Source: Rhynchopus euleeides
Taxonomy: Eukaryota; Euglenozoa; Diplonemea; Diplonemida; Diplonemidae
Assembly (NCBI GenBank): GCA_963210315.1
Contig: OY723241.1
Location: 868,001-932,000 of the forward strand
Direction: 5' to 3'
DNA: 64,000 bases
Below are positions 22,213 through 33,100 of this stretch, piece after piece. The notes under the pieces were generated by a model. The model searched no databases and was not told the DNA's origin. It saw nothing but the letters and a program-made list of their open reading frames with translations. How positions within the stretch are numbered: position 1 is the stretch's first letter; each line of letters opens with the position of its first letter. The translations under genes were made by a program, and so were the position numbers.

Positions 22213-23121
22213 TCTCTATGCCGGGACCCCAAACTCAAGGAGTTCTTGCTGTTCCGGGGTCAGTGAGGGTGCAGGCGCTTCAGGTGCTGCAGGTGCTGCA
22301 GGTTCTTCAGGTGCTGCAGCGCTGGCAGCCTTCGGTGCGGGTTTCGACGCAGTCTTTGCAGGTCTCTTTGGGGGTGCCCTTTGGCGCGGTGCCTGCTTCA
22401 GCTCGTCGGGTGGAAGCATCAACGCATCATTAAGCGGTGCCTGCTTCAGCTCCTCCGGGTGGAAGCGTCAACGCATCATTAAGGAAGAAGGAAGCACAGT
22501 TGCTACGCTTTTTTGCAGCTGCAGGAAACGACACCATACCCAACAACAATCCCCAGACCGTCGAGGGAGAGTGGGCGCCTGGATCCCGTGACACAGATCT
22601 CTAGTGCCGTTGTGATCCCCTCGGATAACGTCTCCTGGACGTTGTCAGCGGAGGTTGCCTGTGTGGCGGTGACCTCCGTATACCCCGCGGGATCCAGTGC
22701 CAGTAGCGCCTTCTTCAGCTTTTCGTCGACCCCTCGGCCGACGCTCTCCTTGATGTCAAGGGCCACCTTCAGGGTGGCACCTCGCAGCGCCCTGAAGGCT
22801 GTGATCGTATCATCATTCACAATCTCGAGGGTGTTCTACGCGGCTCCTGGAACTCACTTCCTTCTCAGGTGTTTCTGGGCATGGGGCAACCTTGCCCAGG
22901 TGTTTCTGGAGTCCCGCCCCACATGTCGTGCGTTCTTTCGTACGGTGTATAGTGAGTTCTGGCAATAATTTTTTGCTCGGTCAGCGCAGTGCCTCCAGTC
23001 CTGTCTCAGTAGCCACACAGAAAGGGGGACCAAAAAAAACTGGGGGGGGACCAAAAAGCGAGACCCCCCCCCAGATTGCGTAGTTTGTGCGTAGTGAAAA
23101 AGGGGTAAATCAGGGGCACCA
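22213..23121 (-). repeat. Captured gene fragment, copy 1 (inverted relative to copy 2)
   Basis: This 909-bp block is essentially identical to the reverse complement of 58540-59449. On the minus strand it holds an exon-like frame (22841-22540) between a CGTAG acceptor and a GTATGG donor. It encodes a 100-residue stretch with RALRGATLKVALDIKESV and TEVTATQATSADNVQETL. A second frame (22422-22216) encodes a basic, Ala/Pro-rich tail ending ELLEFGVPA with a stop. A 48-bp tandem repeat (about 22392-22490) lies between them. The frames are not simply in phase. The parent gene is not recognised. It appears to be part of a host gene carried by a mobile element. Confidence 0.7.
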
Positions 23122-24946
23122 AAAAAACCCCAAATTTTTTTCCGGGGGGCTTCGCCCCCCGGACCCCCCTTGCGTGGGGGGCTTCGCCCCCCACGCCACA
23201 CGCACCTCCCGGCAGGTGGCCGGTTCGGTCGTCGTCGGCTGCGCCCAAAGGGCGTGCGGTAGCCGACGCCCTTTTGTGCTCGCCTCCTCCTCCCACACTT
23301 CAGTATGTCGTTTCATGTGAGTCCGTGTTCCTGCTTTGTTCTTCTGTCGACTGGGACGGGCCAGTCCTCGTGGGTTGCCGGCCGGTGTGTCCTCCCCCGG
23401 GACCCCCTCCTCCTCCCGCCACTTGCATCTGGTTCAACTTCAGTGAGAGCTGAGCGGGAGCCATACTTGCTCTCTTGGACCATTTGTCCGCAGTCCTGCA
23501 TCATGAAGAGTTAGGTAATGCCCAGTCGCAGCCATCCCCCGACCCAGGTGTTCTGCCGTGGGCCAGGTCACCATCTGTAGGTCACCCCGTCACACACCAG
23601 TGGGCAGGCCCTGTCAACGATATCGATGTGACTGCTCTTGCCGCAGGGCAACGGATGTGGGCCTGCATTGCATCCTGTTGCCGCTCAGTTCTGTTCCCAC
23701 CGGAGCTTGTTGTTGCGCCGCAGGTCGAACAGCCTTTCGTGTGGTCGGCGCTGATCTTGTATAGAACGTAGGCAGTAGGCTGCTGTGGGTGACCTGCAGG
23801 TTACCCGTCCCTTTCGTGCAGGCAGCGCGAGAGGTGCGATGTTTATGTGTGGGAGCACGGCAGCTGCCCCACACTCCATTCTGCTCTCTTGTCTGCTGTT
23901 TATGTTGAACAAGGTCTGGCTGCCAGTGATCTCGCTGGGGGTCGGGCAAACCAAAAAAGAAGTCGGGCACAGGGTGGCCGAGCTCGCGAGAAAAAAAGTG
24001 CAGCCCAACCCCGCCCCGACTTCCCGTGGTATGATGCAAACAGGATCGAATGCACGGCCACAGAACATTTTCACCCAATTCGAGAGGCACCGGATGTTGC
24101 TGCCTTTGGTCGTCCTGCTCGATCAAAAATCAGGAATCCAGCCCCCCAGCCGCCGCCACGGTAGTGAACATCCTGAAAGTCTTCGAAGGCTAGTCCCCAC
24201 ACCGGTTGGTGCTGTTGCACATTCCAGGCGGGGATGGTCCTTCGCTTGGGGCATGATGAGGTGCGCTTCGATGAACACCATCAAGCCCCCAGCATGCCGT
24301 TGGGTTTTCATACGCTGCGGCGCATGAAAACTCGGCCACAAGGCCGAACCCAAAGCCCCAAAATCTGACCCGGGAGGTAGGGCCGAGGGTAGGGCCATGC
24401 CACCCCTGGCGGCCCACCCTCCCAAACAATTACAGAAAAAGGGAGGTGGGGCCGCGGCCCCCTGCCAGCCCTGGCACGGGATCACTGCTGGCGGGTAGTT
24501 CAGGCTCGTGGCCCTCCTCGTTCCGATAGCCCCTCGGACATCCAAATAATTCACGTGCAGCAGCCCATGCGCAGAGAACGGTGTGCCGTCTTGTACAGCA
24601 ACTGTTGGACAACTGTTGAAATCGTTTTTCACCAAAAAAAATCACTCTGCGGGCCAAGTCGAAGATTTTTCTGGGGACTTTTGGTGTCCCCAATTTTTCA
24701 ATTTTCGAAAAATATGCTCACTTTGCTAAACTGGACCCAACTCCCCACACTCTTTTTTTCCGACTTTTTCACGGGGTTTTTCCGGTTTTTTTTGGTTTTT
24801 TTTGGCGGATGGAGCGAAGACCCCCAGTGGCTTCATTTGGCCAAAAACGTTCAATTTACCCTTCTCCAAAAAAAAATTCGAAAGGGTCCCCCTACAAATC
24901 GCCGGTCTTAGGAGCAAAAAATTTGGGCACCCAGATCAGGCCTGGG
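23122..24946. other. Repeat-rich region without a gene
   Basis: Includes two adjacent GC hairpins at about 23148-23196 (GGGGGGCTTCGCCCCCC twice), a fragment of the GCCGCC-CACGGTAGTGA repeat at about 24139-24165, and one copy of the AAAAATTCGAAAGGGTCCCC motif at 24868-24893. No open frame carries a recognisable domain. Confidence 0.5.
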
Positions 24947-24990
24947 CGGGGAACCAGCCCTTTTTCCGGGTTTTTTGGGTCGGGGAACCA

Positions 24991-25025
24991 GGTTTTTTCT
25001 AAGAATTTTTACAAGGGATTTTTTG
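24991..25025. repeat. Left inverted motif flanking the hAT-like gene
   Basis: TTTTTTCTAAGAATTTTTAC followed by AAGGGA is the approximate reverse complement of the repeated unit at 29370-29480 on the other side of the hAT-like gene. It may be part of the element's left subterminal region. Confidence 0.5.
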
Positions 25026-25143
25026 CTCACCCCCCCACAGGTTTCAGGCGCGTGCCCGTCAGGCGGGACTTTTTCTATGATTTCTACGATGAAAACCACC
25101 CCCCCGCCCCCACCCCCCCCCCCCTTCTAAGAACGATGATGGC

Positions 25144-28100
25144 TCACTCGGAAGTTTCGGCGTCCGAAACGTACGCCCACTCTCCCCAATCCTCCTCCAT
25201 GTCGACATCGATGTCGACATGGACGCGGGCCCTTTTCTCCTGGGGCTCCTCGGGGTGCGGCCCAACCTCCCTCCTGCGCTCTGCCGGTGCCGCCTGTGTG
25301 GGAGGCAGCTGCGGCGGTTCTTCCGGCTGAGGTGTGGGGAGTGTCGATGGGGTGCCCGGGGTCGATGAAGCGGGGAGCTGGAAGGTGACATGTTGCAGGG
25401 TGGCTGGAGGCACGACGGGGGGTGCGGCATCTGCAAGCAACGAAGTGAGGAAGGGATCCTCAGGGACTTCCTCCACGAGGCTGACAATCGACAATGCATC
25501 GGCGTTGTCATCTTCCCAGCTGCCGTCCGATTCCTCATCACAATCCTCCACGCCAGCAAATAGAGAACCCATGGCTGCATCGAGGTCAACGAGCTCCACG
25601 GTTGTCAGAGTTGGAAGAGGCGTCAGGGAACGCGCAGTGAAGCGGCGCTTCTTGTTGGCGAGGAACGTGTTGACTGTTTCTTCAACGATGATCTTGCGCG
25701 CCGCGTCATCATGTGACAGCTCTAGAGTGATGCCCAGTTCTTGAGAGATGCTTGCGGCAGAGAGTGCCTTCCGGAACGATCCCCTCATGCGCGTTACAAC
25801 TGAAAAAGCAGCCTCCACAAACACAGTCGAGGGTGACAGTGCCACCATGGCCTCAAGCACTATCGCAAACGTCGAACTCTCGGATTCCAGCAAGAAGTCG
25901 ACGACAAACTCTTTCAGAAGGTTCCCCCTGAGATCTGTGCATTCCAACCGCAGCTTCACCCACTCCATGCCGATGCTGAGAATCTCTGCCTGGTCGTAAC
26001 CCAAGCGAGAAGCGAGCGCCATGAGGCACTCGCACGTGCTGTCCTTCCCACTTGTCGCGAAGAAAGAGCTGAATGAGCGGCAGGGATACTCCTCCCACCT
26101 CTTGGCCAGGTCCTTGTAGATGGTGTGGCAGAGCTTTGAGCGCCAGGAAGTCATCTCGGCAACTACCCCCGGAGGCAACGATGTGGTTCCCTGGTTCTCA
26201 TAGAACTTGGCTTCGTGCTTGCCAGGCTGGCGCGCCAGCACCTTATGCACTGTCAGTGCATTCTGCAGGATGCTCTCCATCGACGAGAGCGACAGGTCTC
26301 GCTTCTGCAACGCCTCGCTCACCCCTTTATTGATGTCGAAGACGTCAGCCAAGATGCAAGTCGAGAGGGAATACTCGGGGGTGAGCTTGTGGAAGAAGAA
26401 CGGCGGCGGCTGGATCTCCCCGAGCATAGCGACAGTGAAGTCAAAGTTCACCACAGCCGCGTTCAGGCGACGGAACGTTGCAGCTGCCCAACGCACGGAG
26501 TGCTCCTTCGGGAAGGAGAGACATTTCCCACCGGAAATGATCTGCAGAGACTTCTGCCTGGCGGTTGATCTGAAGAAGGCAAACCAGTGTCGGAGGAGGC
26601 GGCTATGTTCAACAACCTTTCGTGTCTTCTTGATGAGGCCGACGGACAGCTGGTGCATGTGGGCAGCATCATGCACATCGATGAGAGTGCATCCCCACGC
26701 GATCTCGAGCTTCCCCCTGAGACTCTTCATCGTTGATGCCCCGTCTGCCGCGAATCCCTTCAGCGAACGCCGCGCCCACTGCGACAGCTGGAGGCTGTCG
26801 AACAACTTGACCAGCTCGTCCTTCTGCGACTCTGCGTCAGCTTTCTTCAAGTCGACTGTGCCCACACACCAATCTTTCATAGCACAATCCGTCCTGCTGA
26901 TCCCCGAAACGATGACGATCATCAAGTCGATGCGGGCGAACGTGGTACCGTCCACCTTCAGGGTTGCCGCCCGACACGCACGCACCGCACCCACCACTCC
27001 CCTCAGGAGCACCTCCCAGAGTATCATCTGGAACTCCTTCGCGACTTTTCGAGAGTAGTGGGTGTCCAGGACATGCAGCCCCTTCCGCTTGTCGTCCTGC
27101 AACCTCGCACCCACACTGCTCAGCCCCTCCGCCCGTTGCGTCGCCGTTGCCACGTTGTACACCAGGTTGACCAGACTTGTGTACTGCTCGCTGGTCACCT
27201 TCACCTTCGCGCACAGCGTCTGCTTGGGGATATCTGTAGCTGTCACATTGGTGTTTTCACTCCCAGGCGTGGACAACTGCACTGCTCTCTTGTGCGCCGC
27301 ACCACCCATGTGGCGGCGGATATTGCTTTGCTGGCGCCCAACTGTCGTGGCAGACATAGACGCTTCGCCGCGTGCATACCGGAGCAAGTGGGGTTGCTCC
27401 GAGAACTCCCCCTCCAGCTGCACCAAGAACGGTGCACACGTGGTGCACCTCCACCTCCCATCAGGGAGACGCACCACACCGGAGGCTGCAGCGTGGATCT
27501 TCCGCTGCTGCTTCTCCTGTATGGCGAGCTGTGCCTGCCGCTGCTGAATCCGAAGGAGACCGTTCACCATTGAGCCCTCTGGCACGTACTTCTTGTTTGC
27601 TGCCATCAAAAGAAGGAAGTGCGCCTTTGCTGTGTCGAAGACAAGCCGCAAGGGGTACTGGGCCATCAACGACGGAAGAAGCAAGCCGAAGGTGCGAGGC
27701 TGTGTGGTGTCGACGATAGAAAAGTGAACATTTAAACCGCGGGATGTGCGGAAAGTCTGCAGGGCCACTGACGCGGTGTTGGTGTCCAACTCTTCGTCCA
27801 CGAGGAATCTCGTATCCATCAATCGCGGACGCCTGAGCTTCACCGTGAGGGCCTCCGCTTCGGGGGAGTCAACGCCCTCCAGAAGCGCCGCAGCACTGGT
27901 ACGCGTCGGCTCCGTAATGGGAATTGACCTTGCTAGGCAGTCAAGCACTCGGAGGCAGTAGTGTCCAGAACTGTATAGATCCCGTTGAACCCACCCTGGT
28001 ACAAGCCCAATGTTGACGCCTCCGGTTGATTGGGCGAGCTTCATGGCGGTCAGCCATGGGGACAGTCGCCCGGCGCTGTCGAACGCGGCGACGTGGCACG

Positions 28101-29115
28101 CCCCTTCCCCGGTGTAGAAGGCGGCGTGGGGTGCAGGGGCGACAGGGGCGGCGGTGGTAGCTGCAGGAGAGGCGGCCAGGGGATCCGGAGGAGGAGGCGG
28201 CGGCGCATCATGCGAAGCATCGACGTCGTGCCCGTCACCGTCCGATGCCTCACGTGCGTACAGCACGAGTGCTGGCTTCGCGTTCGCACGATTGAACGGC
28301 GCCACAGAGCAATCCGTCACACGATCAGTCGTGATCGACTTCCACTTCAGAGTGGTGGCGGGGCCACGAGCGCACAGCGTCTCCCAGGCGATCCCCTTCG
28401 CGAGGGTCAGCCCGGACTTTGTGCACGATGCACCGACAAACCGGTACCGGTGATTCACCGGCTGCACCGTGCCCACCTGCACCACCCCGTTGCCGTCAAC
28501 GCCAAGCTCACGAAGGGCGGAGAGGTCTCTTAATTCCTTGACGTTGACGGTTTCCGCAAGCTCCGTCAGGTGCTTCTGCTTCTCGCCGGATGCAGAAAAC
28601 CGCTGCGTCGAGAGGAACAGGAGGTGCGGGGCCTTCTCGACGCAGAACTGCGCAGCCCGGACAGCACCACATGTGCACGGACCTTGCTTCTCCATAAATT
28701 GAGAAGCAACGCGCTGCACCTCGTCCTTCACGACGCCCAACATCACAACCATGCTGTCTGTAATAGCTGTGCGGAACTCACCACAAGATGGGCAGCTGTA
28801 GACGGTGGCGCTTTTGGTGGTGCAGAGGTGCTTCAGGTGCGGGTGTTTGTGTCCGAGGGCGGAGAGACTGACGTCAGGGTTGGGTCGCTGCGGGTCCTGC
28901 GAGGTGATCATCTGGGGCTCGTTCTCATCGGGGGTTGTGCTCCGCAGGGACTGGAGGAGGTTGCTCAATACACCTTGGCACTCCCGCAGTACTGTACATG
29001 CCAGCAGCTGGAGGATAGTTACAAAGCTGCCACTCCCCGACGCCACCCCCCTACTGGCCCCTTCAGGCCTGAAAGCCCAAAAGCTCCCGGAGATTTTTGC
29101 AGTGGTGCGCACCAT
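25144..29115 (-). CDS. hAT-superfamily transposase with USP-like N-terminal extension
   Basis: Uninterrupted 1323-residue frame from the Met chosen here (the frame stays open to 29307). The C-terminal half is a hAT-type RNase H-fold transposase of the ZNF862-like kind. Its core has the first Asp in LKVDGTTFARID, the second in GFAADGASTMKSLRG, the HDAAH motif, and the late Glu in FVEAAFSVVTRMRGSFRKAL, followed by an acidic tail. A zinc finger precedes the core (RCTTC with RRHMGGAAH). The first 290 residues are unusual. CPSCGEF (about residue 110) and CTCG (about 145), then PHLLFLSTQRF, YRFVGASC, LKWKSITTDRVTD and KPALVLYARE (about 285), follow the order of a ubiquitin-specific protease fold with its zinc cage. 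No Cys box and no GHY histidine are visible, so it would be catalytically dead. The transposase call is firm; the USP call is tentative. Confidence 0.8.
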   Translation of the reverse strand: MVRTTAKISGSFWAFRPEGASRGVASGSGSFVTILQLLACTVLRECQGVLSNLLQSLRSTTPDENEPQMITSQDPQRPNPDVSLSALGHKHPHLKHLCTTKSATVYSCPSCGEFRTAITDSMVVMLGVVKDEVQRVASQFMEKQGPCTCGAVRAAQFCVEKAPHLLFLSTQRFSASGEKQKHLTELAETVNVKELRDLSALRELGVDGNGVVQVGTVQPVNHRYRFVGASCTKSGLTLAKGIAWETLCARGPATTLKWKSITTDRVTDCSVAPFNRANAKPALVLYAREASDGDGHDVDASHDAPPPPPPDPLAASPAATTAAPVAPAPHAAFYTGEGACHVAAFDSAGRLSPWLTAMKLAQSTGGVNIGLVPGWVQRDLYSSGHYCLRVLDCLARSIPITEPTRTSAAALLEGVDSPEAEALTVKLRRPRLMDTRFLVDEELDTNTASVALQTFRTSRGLNVHFSIVDTTQPRTFGLLLPSLMAQYPLRLVFDTAKAHFLLLMAANKKYVPEGSMVNGLLRIQQRQAQLAIQEKQQRKIHAAASGVVRLPDGRWRCTTCAPFLVQLEGEFSEQPHLLRYARGEASMSATTVGRQQSNIRRHMGGAAHKRAVQLSTPGSENTNVTATDIPKQTLCAKVKVTSEQYTSLVNLVYNVATATQRAEGLSSVGARLQDDKRKGLHVLDTHYSRKVAKEFQMILWEVLLRGVVGAVRACRAATLKVDGTTFARIDLMIVIVSGISRTDCAMKDWCVGTVDLKKADAESQKDELVKLFDSLQLSQWARRSLKGFAADGASTMKSLRGKLEIAWGCTLIDVHDAAHMHQLSVGLIKKTRKVVEHSRLLRHWFAFFRSTARQKSLQIISGGKCLSFPKEHSVRWAAATFRRLNAAVVNFDFTVAMLGEIQPPPFFFHKLTPEYSLSTCILADVFDINKGVSEALQKRDLSLSSMESILQNALTVHKVLARQPGKHEAKFYENQGTTSLPPGVVAEMTSWRSKLCHTIYKDLAKRWEEYPCRSFSSFFATSGKDSTCECLMALASRLGYDQAEILSIGMEWVKLRLECTDLRGNLLKEFVVDFLLESESSTFAIVLEAMVALSPSTVFVEAAFSVVTRMRGSFRKALSAASISQELGITLELSHDDAARKIIVEETVNTFLANKKRRFTARSLTPLPTLTTVELVDLDAAMGSLFAGVEDCDEESDGSWEDDNADALSIVSLVEEVPEDPFLTSLLADAAPPVVPPATLQHVTFQLPASSTPGTPSTLPTPQPEEPPQLPPTQAAPAERRREVGPHPEEPQEKRARVHVDIDVDMEEDWGEWAYVSDAETSE

Positions 29116-29369
29116 ATTCGCGGAGTACGTGAGGTTGGGTGAGTGTGAGGTCAGGGTCCTGTCGAAGGGTAGTCGAGTGGGAATAAATAGGGAGGTCCTC
29201 AGGAGTGCAATACAACAGCAATACACAGGCAACACACCAGCAACACGCAAACCGAGGCAAGAGGAGGTGGGCGGGGTCATCCTGCGGAGTCTCCAGTTGG
29301 CCAGCAAGGCGAACTGTACGGGGGAGAGACTTCCCTTCCATCCTTGTGTGCGCCCTGTCGACTGGGAAA

Positions 29370-29480
29370 ATCTTAGAAAAAAAATTTCCTCTGCGAAAAA
29401 CCCTTAGAAAAAAAAATTTCCCTTACAAAATTCTTAGAAAAAAACTTTTTTTCCCCGTACAAAAGTTCTTAGAAAAAAAG
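29370..29480. repeat. Right subterminal repeats of the hAT-like element
   Basis: Four spaced copies of a CTTAGAAAAAAA unit separated by 30-40 bp, inverted relative to the motif at 24991-25025. They lie just upstream of the hAT-like gene. Confidence 0.55.
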
Positions 29481-29589
29481 TTCAGAATCCTGAAAGTGGG
29501 GAACCAGCCCCCCAGTTAGGAACAGCCCTGACCCAGATTTCAAAAAATTTCAAACTATTTTCTGGACCAAAAATCAAACTATTGAGGTC

Positions 29590-29880
29590 CTGGCCGGACA
29601 TGTCGACGGATCCGGGGGGGGGGGGGGGGGGGGTCAAAATTGGATTTCCCGAATTTCCGGGTCCGGACATGTCCGCCCGGACATCCGGACACCAGAAAAT
29701 GTCCGCCCGGACATGTCCGCCCTGTCCGGGGCGGACATTTCTGGATGTCCGGATGTCCGGGCGGGAAATTCGGGAAATGTCCGGGGGGGGGGGGGGGGGG
29801 GGGGGTCAAAATTGGACCCGGACATCCGGACACCCGGATTTCCGGGTCCGGGCATGTCCGCCCTGTCCGCCCTGAAATCG
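29590..29880. repeat. TCCGGACATGTCCG-type palindromic array with two poly-G runs
   Basis: Many overlapping copies of GTCCGGACATGTCCGCCCGG variants, separated by two runs of about 18-19 G (29615-29632 and 29787-29804). All frames remain open because the unit lacks stops, so the frames here are not genes. Confidence 0.8.
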
Positions 29881-29944
29881 CCTAAGGGGCCGGGGGAAAT
29901 CCAGGAAATTCGGGAAATCCAGGAATATGAAGAATCCTCCCAAG

Positions 29945-30175
29945 TAAAAATACATGTATAATACTTGCATGTCAACTATTATACATGTATTTTTACTTGA
30001 TATACATGTATTTTACATGTATAATACTTGCATGCAAGTAAAATACATGTATTTTACTTGCATGCAAGTATTTTACTTGTCATGCAAGTATTTTACATGT
30101 ATAATACTTGCATGACAAGTATTATACATGTAAAATACATGTAAATGCCTGAAATATACATGTAAAATACATGTA
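29945..30175. repeat. AT-rich palindromic array at the insertion site of the autonomous pogo-like element
   Basis: Repeated TACATGTATAATACTTGCAT palindromes and variants. The pogo-like element starts immediately after the TA at 30174-30175. Confidence 0.8.
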
Positions 30176-33100
30176 CCGTAAACGGAAAAAGGGTGGAACG
30201 TAAAAATGTTCCAAGTTCCCAAAAAAAGGCCAAACGTTCCATCTTTTTTACGGTCCACTATTTATTGGGACTGAATATGGAAAAGACAATGCGATTTTCG
30301 CCCGCGGGCTGGTGGGTTGCGGGGCGCGGACTGCGGCCACGCCGTAGACTCCCACACGTAGGCCTCCCGACCTCCCAGCTTTGGACCCTCCCTCCACCAC
30401 CGCAACCAACGCCAGCAAGAGAAGCAAGGCATCCCTGCATGTGGAAAGGGCACGATCACCACCACTCACCTCGAGACTCACCCACCACCACACCTCGAGA
30501 AGACATTACATACAAGTTATACAGACAGAGTATCTAAAGGGACATCAAGAGAGGGAGGGTGACGGGTTTGCGGGACATTTACAGGGGCATAAACAGAGAG
30601 AGGGGATGTGGCACAGTGCTCAGCACTCAGCACTGAAGTCGAGTGACGACAGGATCCTCTCCATCTCTGCCAATTCTGCGGGGGTCGTCAGCGCTGCGTC
30701 CGGGTGCACCTCGGTTGGAGGGTCGTAGTCAGCAACAGCATCATCGGTACTTGCTGCGAGCGTTCCGGGGTCGGCGATGATGCCAGCGCGGACGAACGTT
30801 TTCACGACGGAGCTCGGCTTCACCTTGCTGAACCCACGGCACAGCCAGGCGAGATGGCGGTCGCGCATGTCCGCGGCGGTCACCTTTGTCGTCCTGGCCA
30901 GGTCAGCCATCAACTCCTGGTCGTCGAGCTCAGGGTTCTGGGCGACGAACGACACGAAATGCAGGTTCTCCGCGTCGAACACGATCAGCGGCCCGGAACG
31001 GATCTCCGTGAGGGTCGCGGCCCACTGCACCTCGGACAGGGTGATCAGCCTCACACTGGTGTAGTACTCCCGGTTGAGTGCGCCCACAGCAGCCTGGGCG
31101 GCGGGGTATGGGAGGCGCTGTGCCTCGGTGAACTGCGCAGCGTCACCATTCGCAGAACGCAGTTCCTCCAGCACCTGCTGAACAGCATCCTGTGCGCCGG
31201 GAATGCCTTCCGTGTCAGTGGGGATCACCTTCTCGAGCAGGTTGAGAGCATCCTTGACCTTCGGGAGGTAGGCCTTCCGCACGCCGTAGCTGTTGAGACA
31301 CAGCTCCACAGCACGCAGGGCGTACCACCCACTCGCGTTGTCCCCAGGGTGAACCCAGTCCGCACAACCCGGAGACACCACGATGCTTGCCCTTGTGCCG
31401 GCAAGGACTGCGTTGCGGAAGGCGGCTGTCTTCACGGACGAATCGTACACCATCACTTCATGCGACCCCATCCCTGCGAAGAGGAAAGGGGTGCCAGTTT
31501 TCGCAAGGGCACGGGTTTTCCTCTTCTCGTCACGCCGGAACAGCTTGGTGCAGACACCGGTGTACCACTTCGAGAACTTTTCGCGGAGGTATTTCTTGAT
31601 GTAGGCATTGAAGCCCAGGTCCAGCGGCTGCAAGAAAGCAGTAAACCCCGGAGGAATATCGACAGTCACGATGCCGCTCTCTGCGAGTGCTGCAGCAACC
31701 TTCTCGGTCTGTTGGCCCGTGAACTTGTCGATGATCAACAAGGATTTCTGCTCCTCCCCGAGCCCCTTGGTCTCTTTGACACCCGTGAGGTATGGCACCA
31801 ACACCTTCTCGATGTATTCGAGGGTGGTTGCTTCGGACGCCCAGTGTTTCGGATTGGCAGTCAAGTGCCAGGTTTCCCCGTACGTCTCCAGGTACTCCTC
31901 CTCGAAGCGTCCGTGTGAGCGGGAAGTTAGGCCACCGTATATCAGCTGGACAGGGAGGAGATCGCCGGTCGCACTGGCGCCGAATACACCCGTAATCGCC
32001 TTCTTTTCGTCGGACTTCGAGAGCGGCACGTATGACGCGCCCTTCTTGTCGAAGGTCTTTGTGGTACCTGGCAGGAGGGGAAGGGCAGTGTGGTCGACAT
32101 TCACCACCAAATCATCTGGGATGTTGTGCTGTGCCCTCAGACGTTGCACCCCCCCCTCGAACTCAGCCTTGGCCCGTTCCAGCAAACCCGGACTGTGGCA
32201 CACCGCCGTTGTCCGCATTCGCAAGGTCCATCCCTGCGCAGCGAGGTACTTCCGAGCCCATTCCGTGCCGAGAGCTGTCTCAGAATCAATCCTGCTTGGA
32301 TCACTGCTGGCACTCACCAGGCCTCGCGCGGAGGCGGACACAGTCTCAGCTGAAACCTGCGTCCCGCACCGCCTCAGGGCGCGCAACAACTGCATCAGCC
32401 TGGTCTCCTCGCTGTCGGTGAGGATTGCGGGCCGGCCGCGCTTCTGCGGGGGGGGAAGCACCACCTCCTCTGTCACCTCACCGAGAAGAGCTGCGGCACG
32501 CTTCCGCTTGCCCAGCTCTTCCCGGTAGAGGGTCGCAAAACGGGAGGCGGAGCTCTTCGAGAGCTTCCTCCGTCCTGCGAGAGGGGCGTTCCAATCGGCA
32601 ACGACTGCCGAGAGCTTCCCCTCCACCACCTTCCGGCCGATCTCCAGCTTTTCGGCCGGGCTCCAGTCACCACCGCCGGTAGGCCCCTGTGAGGATGCCT
32701 GCTGGTCGCGCACTGCACGCGTCACACTTTCAGCCTCAGCCCGCGAAATCGGACAAGCGCCGTTGCTGCCGGGGGTGTACGCTGCACGGGGCACCGTGAA
32801 GAGCAACATGCTCTTCTGCTTCGGTTCACGCTTTGGAGGCATGTGTGTGTGTGTCCCTGCAAACTGGGGGAAAGTGCGTGAGGACAGCGGGAAGATCAAC
32901 GAAAACAACAAGGCGAGGCGGCAACGGAGAGGGACATGGAGAGGGGGGGGGGCGGGGGCGAGCGCGTGACTAGCATCTGGAGTCTCTCAAGGCCGAACGA
33001 GACATATTTCGAGATACCACCCCAAACTCACACGCCACGGTTGTCGGGAGACTGACGACGTTGTCGTCTGTAAGTCCGCCCCAACCCCCTCACTTACGAA

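Noticed and set aside
24948-29510. GGGGAACCAGCCC direct repeat as a target-site duplication of the hAT-like element
   Set aside because: Thirteen bases is too long for hAT (8 bp), and no inverted termini adjoin the repeats. A partial third copy (GGGGAACCAGG) sits at 24982, so it looks like local repeat sequence.
30704-31918. 404-codon open frame on the plus strand
   Set aside because: Antisense of the intact pogo/Tigger-like transposase.
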